A DNA stretch of 11,237 bases from Actinomycetes bacterium (lineage in GTDB: Bacteria > Actinomycetota > Actinomycetes > Propionibacteriales > Propionibacteriaceae). The notes below the pieces were generated by a model. The model saw only the letters and a list, made by a program, of their open reading frames with translations, was not told the DNA's origin and searched no databases. Made by a program: the position numbers and the translations under genes. The stretch spans positions 1-11,237 of the forward strand of contig JAJYQH010000116.1 in assembly GCA_021794705.1 (NCBI GenBank), given 5' to 3'. Shown piece by piece: positions 7,294 to 11,237 of the stretch. Position 1 is the first letter of the stretch, and each line of letters begins with the position of its first letter.

Positions 7294-7299
7294 GAGGAG
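7294..7299 (+). promoter_or_regulatory. Ribosome binding site for thuA
   Basis: GAGGAG sits six bases before the ATG at 7306 and supports that start. The palindrome GGGTACCC (7280-7287) lies just upstream, but I cannot assign it a role. Confidence 0.7.
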
Positions 7300-7305
7300 T
7301 AGAAG

Positions 7306-8067
7306 ATGACCCATGCCGCCCACCGACCGCTGCGCGTCGTCGTCTGGGGAGAGAACTGGCACGAGCGGAACCAGCCGCACGTGGCCGAGATCTATCCCGA
7401 CGGGATGCACGCCGCGATCAAGTCGGGCATCGAGGAGAACCTCGGGGAGCGCGCCGTCGTCACCACGGCGGTGCTCGACGAGCCCGAGCACGGCCTCACC
7501 GAGGAGCGGCTGGCGCAGACCGACGTGCTCACGTGGTGGGGGCACGCGCGCCACGACGAGGTGTCCGACGAGGTCGTCGAGCGGGTCTACCGGCACGTCC
7601 TCGGCGGCATGGGCCTCGTGGTGCTGCACTCGGCGCACTGGTCGAAGATCTTCCGCCGGCTCATGGGCACGACGTGCGCGCTGAGCTGGCGCAACAGCGA
7701 CGACCGGGAGCTGGTGTGGACGGTCGATCCCACCCACCCGATCGCCCAGGGCGTCCCCCATCCCATCGACATCCCCAAGCAGGAGATGTACGGCGAGCAG
7801 TTCGATGTCCCGCCGCCCGAGGACCTCATCTTCGTCAGCTCGTTCACCGGTGGGGAGGTCTTCCGCAGCGGCATCACCTACCGTCGCGGCAGCGGCAAGA
7901 TCTTCTACTTCAGCCCCGGCGACCAGGAGTTTCCGGTGTACCACCACAAGGACATCCGCCGGGTCATCGCCAACGGCGTCGAGTGGGTGGCGTCCGACCG
8001 CACGGCCCACACCGCACCTGAGGTCATCCACTCCGGGCCCGGCCCCTTCACCGTCGGCGAGGGGTGA
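7306..8067 (+). CDS. thuA: ThuA family protein (trehalose-utilisation type)
   Basis: This 253-residue cytoplasmic protein has the canonical ThuA fold, a class I glutamine-amidotransferase-like Rossmann-type domain. Typical signatures are [12 protein letters not shown] (11-22), [13 protein letters not shown] (26-38), [14 protein letters not shown] (72-85), [14 protein letters not shown] (102-115), and the C-terminal [18 protein letters not shown] stretch. In rhizobia, ThuA acts with the Gfo/Idh-type ThuB in catabolism of trehalose, maltitol and sucrose isomers through 3-keto derivatives. Its precise reaction is not something I can state from sequence. The ATG follows a strong GAGGAG ribosome site. 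The gene is alone on its strand, divergent from the fusion-gene unit and convergent with the mutarotase gene. Trehalose as substrate should not be assumed from the gene name, because ThuA proteins occur in many sugar clusters. Confidence 0.92.
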   Translation: MTHAAHRPLRVVVWGENWHERNQPHVAEIYPDGMHAAIKSGIEENLGERAVVTTAVLDEPEHGLTEERLAQTDVLTWWGHARHDEVSDEVVERVYRHVLGGMGLVVLHSAHWSKIFRRLMGTTCALSWRNSDDRELVWTVDPTHPIAQGVPHPIDIPKQEMYGEQFDVPPPEDLIFVSSFTGGEVFRSGITYRRGSGKIFYFSPGDQEFPVYHHKDIRRVIANGVEWVASDRTAHTAPEVIHSGPGPFTVGEG

Positions 8068-8075
8068 GGAGACGG

Positions 8076-8116
8076 CCGGGCGGGGTTCGCCGCCGGTCAG
8101 CCGGCCCTTCGCCCGG
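8076..8116. terminator. Possible bidirectional hairpin between convergent genes
   Basis: The 49-base gap between thuA and the mutarotase gene holds the inverted repeat CCGGGCG (8076-8082) / CGCCCGG (8110-8116). Inside it is a small hairpin, GCCGG-tcag-CCGGC (8092-8105). The stems are GC-only and no U-tract follows on either strand. It could slow or end transcription from both sides, but GC-rich DNA gives such repeats easily. Confidence 0.35.
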
Positions 8117-8470
8117 TCAGGCCAGGTAGAAGTACTGCCGCAGCACCTCGGGCGTGCCGCCGCCCGGGGACTGGAAGTAGGCCGCCATGGACGCCTGCCA
8201 CCGGGCGTCGACCTCCTCGTCGCCCATCGCGCGCATCGCGGCCTCCGTGTCGTCGGCCTCGAAGTAGCCCACCACGAGGCCGTCGTCGGGGCGCAGGAAC
8301 AGCGAGTAGTGCCGCCAGCCGCAGCGGGTGAGGGCCGCGCGCATCTCCGCCCACACGTGCTGGTGCTCCTCGACGTACTCGTCGAGCCGCTCGGGGCGGA
8401 CGCGGAGGAGGAAGCAGGCGCGCCCCGGAGAGCGCTGGTCGGTGGTCGCGAGCTGGGTGTCCAGGTCCAT
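8117..8470 (-). CDS. rhaM: L-rhamnose mutarotase family protein
   Basis: This 117-residue protein belongs to the family of RhaM, which interconverts alpha and beta anomers of L-rhamnose, or of a similar sugar, in the cytoplasm. CFLLRVRPERLDEYVEEH carries Tyr32 and His36 in the Y-x3-H spacing of E. coli RhaM Tyr18/His22, and the following VWAEM matches the conserved W-P-E region. HYSLFL, VVGYFEADD, ARWQASMAAYF and the C-terminal VLRQYFYLA complete the family pattern. It is about a dozen residues longer than E. coli RhaM, through an N-terminal extension. The start at 8470 is the only good ATG, with GAAGG a few bases before it. It lies 23 bases after the ThuA-like gene on the same strand, so they are probably co-transcribed. 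No rhamnose isomerase or kinase is in the window, and other actinobacterial members may act on other 6-deoxy or related sugars, so the substrate is uncertain. Confidence 0.87.
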   Translation of the reverse strand: MDLDTQLATTDQRSPGRACFLLRVRPERLDEYVEEHQHVWAEMRAALTRCGWRHYSLFLRPDDGLVVGYFEADDTEAAMRAMGDEEVDARWQASMAAYFQSPGGGTPEVLRQYFYLA

Positions 8471-8493
8471 CGGGGTGCCCTTCGGGTCGGGGA

Positions 8494-9189
8494 TCAGCCG
8501 GCGAGCAGCCAGCGGATCTCGTTCTCGAGCAGCCGGCGCCGGGTGGTGGAGCGGTACGACCGGTCGTCGTGACCCAGGCCGTCGTAGACGACGCGGCGTC
8601 CGGGAGACCAGGCCATCACCTCGTCGAGGCCGGCGAGTTCATGGGTGAGCAGCGGCACCGAGCCGGGAGCCACCTCGAGCCCGCTGTACCGCTCGTCGAA
8701 CGCGAGCACCATGGGTCGCCCGGCCAGGGACGGGTCGATGCCGCCGGCGTCCGGGAGCCCCTCGAGCACCGGGTGTTCCTCGGCACCGGGGGCGGCGGTG
8801 AATCCGGCGATGCTGATCCGCGGATGCGACGAGCGACCCTCGACCCAGGAGCCGCCGAGGATGGCGGCCCAGGTCGGCCAGTCCGGGAAGGTGGCGGCTG
8901 CCGTGTGCACCGCGAGCACCCTCCCCCCGTCCTCGATCCAGCCGCCGAGCTCGGCGAACGCCTTGTCCCAGGCCGGGTCGGGCGTGGGCGGTTCCTCGCC
9001 CTTGCCCGTGTTGACGATGACGAGGCGCGAGTCCTCGGGGATGAGCGCCTCCGGCGAACCGGTGCCGCGGACGGCCACGTCGAGCCCCATGGCGGCGACG
9101 ATGTCGGCGATGGCGCCGCTGGTCTCGGCGAACGGGTGCCAGGGGTCGGAGTACCGGCCGGTTCCGGAGAGGATCGTCACATCGGTCAC
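8494..9189 (-). CDS. Second, divergent ThuA-like domain protein
   Basis: This protein of about 231 residues has a ThuA-like fold but differs clearly from the canonical ThuA in this window. It opens with VTILSGTGRYSDPWHPF (from residue 4) and continues with SRLVIVNTGKGE, GGRVLAVHTAAATFPDW, WAAILGGSW, HPRISIAGF and HPVLEGLP. It ends with RRVVYDGLGHDDRSY followed by ENEIRWLLAG, the usual ThuA-like ending in which a HD/GHD site precedes the last helix. The function is unknown. I chose GTG at 9189 because it aligns with relatives that begin a few residues before ILSG and because a promoter would start transcription there. A TTG at 9225 would add 12 proline-rich residues and lacks a ribosome site, and GTG at 9180 is also possible. 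The mutarotase gene follows after 23 bases, and ndgR precedes it by 49 bases on the same strand. Confidence 0.85.
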   Translation of the reverse strand: MTDVTILSGTGRYSDPWHPFAETSGAIADIVAAMGLDVAVRGTGSPEALIPEDSRLVIVNTGKGEEPPTPDPAWDKAFAELGGWIEDGGRVLAVHTAAATFPDWPTWAAILGGSWVEGRSSHPRISIAGFTAAPGAEEHPVLEGLPDAGGIDPSLAGRPMVLAFDERYSGLEVAPGSVPLLTHELAGLDEVMAWSPGRRVVYDGLGHDDRSYRSTTRRRLLENEIRWLLAG

Positions 9190-9196
9190 GCCCTGC

Positions 9197-9225
9197 ACTG
9201 TTCCCCATGGCGGGGGCCGGGTCAA
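9197..9225 (-). promoter_or_regulatory. Possible promoter for the ThuA-like/mutarotase unit
   Basis: TTGACC (9225-9220) and AACAGT (9202-9197) on the minus strand are 17 bases apart. The -35 is strong and the -10 is weak. Transcription would begin near 9190, at or one base before the GTG at 9189, which predicts a leaderless mRNA and fits the lack of a good ribosome site. Confidence 0.4.
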
Positions 9226-9238
9226 GGAGCGATGCGGG

Positions 9239-9964
9239 TCACTCCGCCGTGCCGGCGCGCCGGAGCACCTCGCTGAGCCGCTCGGCGGCCGCCATCACGG
9301 CCGGGGCGTGCAGGCGTCCCGGCTGCCGGGTGAGCCGCTCGATCGGTCCGGAGACGCTCACCGCCGCGATCACCTTGCCCGAGGGGGAGCGGACGGGGGC
9401 CGAGACGGATGCGACGCCCGGCTCGCGCTCGGCGACCGACTGCGCCCACCCCCGCCGCCGCACGGTGGAGAGGGCGACGGCCGAGAAGCTGGCGTGCGCG
9501 AGGCCGCGCTGGATGCGCTCGGGGTCCTCCCACGCGAGGAGCACCTGGGCCGCGGAGCCCGCCGACATCGTGAGCTGCGAGCCGACCGGGACGGTGTCCC
9601 GAAGGCCGGAGGGACGCTCGGCCGCCGCCGCGCAGACGCGGATGTCGCCCTGGCGCCGGAACAGTTGCGCGGACTCGCCGGTGATGTCGCGCAACCGCGC
9701 AAGAATGGGTCCTGCGGTCGCGAGGAGGCGGTCCTCGCCGGCCGCGGCGGCGAGTTCGCTCAGCCGGGGACCGAGCACGAACCGCCCCTGCAGGTCGCGT
9801 CCGACGAAGCGGTGGTGCTCCAGGGCGACGGCGAGGCGGTGGGCGGTCGGGCGCGCCAGCCCGGTGGCACTCACCAGCCCGGCCAGGGTCGTCGGCCCCG
9901 TCTCAAGGGCTGAGAGCACGAGAGCCGCCTTGTCCAACACACCCACGCCACTGGTATCGTCCAT
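9239..9964 (-). CDS. ndgR: IclR family regulator of leucine biosynthesis (NdgR/LtbR type)
   Basis: This 241-residue IclR-family DNA-binding protein is almost certainly the actinobacterial regulator called NdgR in Streptomyces and LtbR in Corynebacterium. It controls leuCD and other amino-acid genes. Residues about 8-70 form the winged helix-turn-helix (GVGVLDKAALVLSALE, then LVSATGLARPTAHRLAVALE). The effector domain follows, with the very characteristic AAAAGEDRLLATAGP, GESAQLFRRQGD, RDTVPVGSQLTM and RRRGWAQSVAEREPGVASVS. Length and sequence are typical throughout, so it looks intact. It is divergent from leuC with 109 bases between the starts, the conserved arrangement. The ATG has no ribosome site, and a promoter puts the transcript start on or beside it, so the mRNA is probably leaderless. 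A downstream ThuA-like gene is not part of the conserved ndgR neighbourhood as I know it. Confidence 0.95.
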   Translation of the reverse strand: MDDTSGVGVLDKAALVLSALETGPTTLAGLVSATGLARPTAHRLAVALEHHRFVGRDLQGRFVLGPRLSELAAAAGEDRLLATAGPILARLRDITGESAQLFRRQGDIRVCAAAAERPSGLRDTVPVGSQLTMSAGSAAQVLLAWEDPERIQRGLAHASFSAVALSTVRRRGWAQSVAEREPGVASVSAPVRSPSGKVIAAVSVSGPIERLTRQPGRLHAPAVMAAAERLSEVLRRAGTAE

Positions 9965-9995
9965 GTATCGAGATTAGCGTCTCGCCATCTGATAC
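9965..9995. promoter_or_regulatory. Candidate NdgR binding region between ndgR and leuC
   Basis: Two nested inverted repeats lie here: GTATC (9965-9969) with GATAC (9991-9995), and CGAGA (9969-9973) with TCTCG (9980-9984). Their centres differ by about 3.5 bases. The block covers the ndgR -10 element and abuts its -35, so a protein bound here could repress ndgR as well as act on leuC. Assignment to NdgR rests on position and on the known role of NdgR/LtbR at leuCD. Confidence 0.5.
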
Positions 9996-10000
9996 GGCAA
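9971..10000 (-). promoter_or_regulatory. Promoter of ndgR, leaderless
   Basis: TTGCCG (10000-9995) and TAATCT (9976-9971) on the minus strand are 18 bases apart, a good sigma-70-type pair. Transcription would begin at about 9964, the A of the ndgR ATG, which explains why no ribosome site is present. I found no equally good promoter pointing to leuC. Confidence 0.6.
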
Positions 10001-10061
10001 GCGGCGGGGGAGCCGAACTTCCGAGCGGGTGGAGACGTTCGAGTCATGGGTCAACCGGCAC

Positions 10062-10067
10062 AAGGAG
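10062..10067 (+). promoter_or_regulatory. Ribosome binding site for leuC
   Basis: AAGGAG sits six bases before the ATG at 10074 and fixes the leuC start. An upstream ATG in another frame (10046) gives no plausible peptide and has no leucine-codon run of the kind expected in an attenuator leader. Confidence 0.75.
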
Positions 10068-10073
10068 CGGTAG

Positions 10074-11237
10074 ATGGGCAAGACACTGAGCGAGAAGGTG
10101 TGGGACGCGCACGTCGTGCGCCAGGCGCCGGGGGAACCCGACCTGCTCTACATCGACCTGCACCTCGTGCACGAGGTGACCAGCCCGCAGGCGTTCGACG
10201 GGCTGCGCCTCAACAACCGCACGGTGCGGCGTCCTGACCTCACCCTGTGCACCGAGGACCACAACACGCCCACGCTGAACATCGACAAGCCGATCGCCGA
10301 CCCGGTGTCGCGGGCCCAGGTCGACACGCTGCGCAAGAACGCCGCCGAGTTCGGCCTGCGCATCCACTCGCTCGGCGATCCCGACCAGGGCGTCGTGCAC
10401 ATCATCGGCCCGCAGCTCGGCGTCACCCAGCCGGGGATGACGATCGTGTGCGGCGACTCGCACACCTCCACCCACGGCGCCTTCGGCGCGCTGGCGTTCG
10501 GCATCGGCACGTCCGAGGTCGAGCACGTGCTGGCCACCCAGACCCTGCCCCAGGCGCGGCCGAAGACCATGGCGGTCACCGTCACCGGTGAGCTGCCCGC
10601 GGGCGTCACCGCCAAGGACGTCGTCCTCGCGCTCATCGCGAAGGTGGGCACCGGCGGCGGCCAGGGCTACGTGGTCGAGTACCGCGGCGACACCATCGAG
10701 GCGCTGTCGATGGAGGGCCGGATGACCATCTGCAACATGTCCATCGAGTGGGGCGCCAAGGCCGGCATGATCGCTCCCGACCAGAAGACCTTCGACTACC
10801 TCGAGGGACGCCCGCACGCCCCGGAGGGCGCCGACTGGGACGCCGCCGTGGAGTACTGGAGGACCCTGCGCACCGACGACGACGCCGAGTTCGACCGCGA
10901 GGTCGTCATCGACGCGACCCAGCTCACCCCGTTCGTCACGTGGGGCACCAACCCGGGCCAGGGCGTGCCGCTGGGTGCCAGCGTCCCCAGCCCCGACGAG
11001 TTCGACGACGACGTGGCCAGGTCGGCCGCCACCCGGGCGCTCGAGTACATGGCGCTGACCCCCGGCACCAGGATGCGCGACATCGCGGTCGACACGGTGT
11101 TCCTCGGCTCGTGCACCAACGGCCGGATCGAGGACCTGCGCCTCGCGGCGTCCGTCATCAAGGGCCACAAGATCGCCGACAGCGTCCGCATGCTCGTCGT
11201 CCCCGGCTCGGCCCGGGTACGCGTGCAGGCGGAGTCC
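10074..11237 (+). CDS. leuC: 3-isopropylmalate dehydratase large subunit, N-terminal 388 codons
   Basis: LeuC, with LeuD, forms the [4Fe-4S] isopropylmalate isomerase that converts 2-isopropylmalate to 3-isopropylmalate in leucine synthesis. The window holds 388 of the usual 465-480 or so residues, and the frame is open at the edge. Family signatures are clear: [13 protein letters not shown] at the start, [17 protein letters not shown], then [66 protein letters not shown] and [14 protein letters not shown]. The cysteine in GSCTN is residue 347, the first iron-sulfur ligand in E. coli numbering. The later C-x2-C ligand pair falls beyond the edge. The last residues ([14 protein letters not shown]) match the family. 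leuD is expected directly downstream. Control by the divergent NdgR-type regulator is likely. Confidence 0.98.
   Translation, partial: MGKTLSEKVWDAHVVRQAPGEPDLLYIDLHLVHEVTSPQAFDGLRLNNRTVRRPDLTLCTEDHNTPTLNIDKPIADPVSRAQVDTLRKNAAEFGLRIHSLGDPDQGVVHIIGPQLGVTQPGMTIVCGDSHTSTHGAFGALAFGIGTSEVEHVLATQTLPQARPKTMAVTVTGELPAGVTAKDVVLALIAKVGTGGGQGYVVEYRGDTIEALSMEGRMTICNMSIEWGAKAGMIAPDQKTFDYLEGRPHAPEGADWDAAVEYWRTLRTDDDAEFDREVVIDATQLTPFVTWGTNPGQGVPLGASVPSPDEFDDDVARSAATRALEYMALTPGTRMRDIAVDTVFLGSCTNGRIEDLRLAASVIKGHKIADSVRMLVVPGSARVRVQAES

Noticed and set aside
10046..10237. Possible leucine leader peptide before leuC
   Set aside because: The frame runs into leuC out of phase, has no leucine run and no terminator/antiterminator hairpins beside it. 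It is not an attenuator.
10044..11168. A 374-codon minus-strand frame opposite leuC
   Set aside because: leuC is unmistakable on the plus strand, and this is its antisense shadow.
1..11237. Mobile element, phage, CRISPR or toxin-antitoxin signals
   Set aside because: I saw no transposase or integrase motifs, no tRNA, no regularly spaced repeats, and no small gene pair of that type on either strand.

Overview
The window is about 70% or more G+C, with strongly G/C-biased third codon positions, GTG starts and apparently leaderless promoters. It also carries an IclR-type regulator divergent from leuC, a pairing characteristic of Actinomycetota (NdgR in Streptomyces, LtbR in Corynebacterium). It is therefore most likely chromosomal DNA of a high-GC actinobacterium. 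I would not go below phylum from this sequence. No IS element, phage gene, RNA gene or CRISPR array is visible, and no gene-free stretch exceeds 300 bases.

Layout. (1) Positions 1-2722, plus strand: the end of a sugar ABC transporter permease of the MalG type, then a Gfo/Idh/MocA oxidoreductase, then an alpha/beta hydrolase resembling acetylxylan esterases. They look like the tail of one sugar uptake and catabolism operon. (2) Positions 2711-7041, minus strand: a two-gene unit joined by an ATGA stop/start overlap. The first gene is an oxidoreductase fused to a DUF6807 (PmoA-like) domain, the second a cytoplasmic glycoside hydrolase of the GH106-like type. A good sigma-70-type promoter precedes it, followed immediately by a LacI-family-like operator. 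(3) Positions 7042-7305: a 264-base divergent control region. (4) Positions 7306-8067, plus strand: a canonical ThuA protein. (5) Positions 8117-9189, minus strand: a second, divergent ThuA-like protein and an L-rhamnose mutarotase family protein. (6) Positions 9239 to the end: the ndgR/leuC divergent pair of leucine biosynthesis, with leuC cut by the window edge after codon 388.

How the genes may work together. Regions 1-5 together encode uptake, deacylation, redox modification, glycosidic cleavage and anomer interconversion, which fits catabolism of an imported, possibly acylated and possibly rhamnose-containing glycoside. Gfo/Idh/MocA proteins together with ThuA proteins recall the rhizobial ThuA/ThuB route, in which disaccharides are metabolised through 3-keto derivatives. 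Here there are two of each, one oxidoreductase being fused to DUF6807. The substrate and the 3-keto chemistry are inference. The catabolic genes run directly up to the leucine biosynthesis locus, so read-through from ndgR into the ThuA-like gene is possible, although a separate promoter is visible between them.
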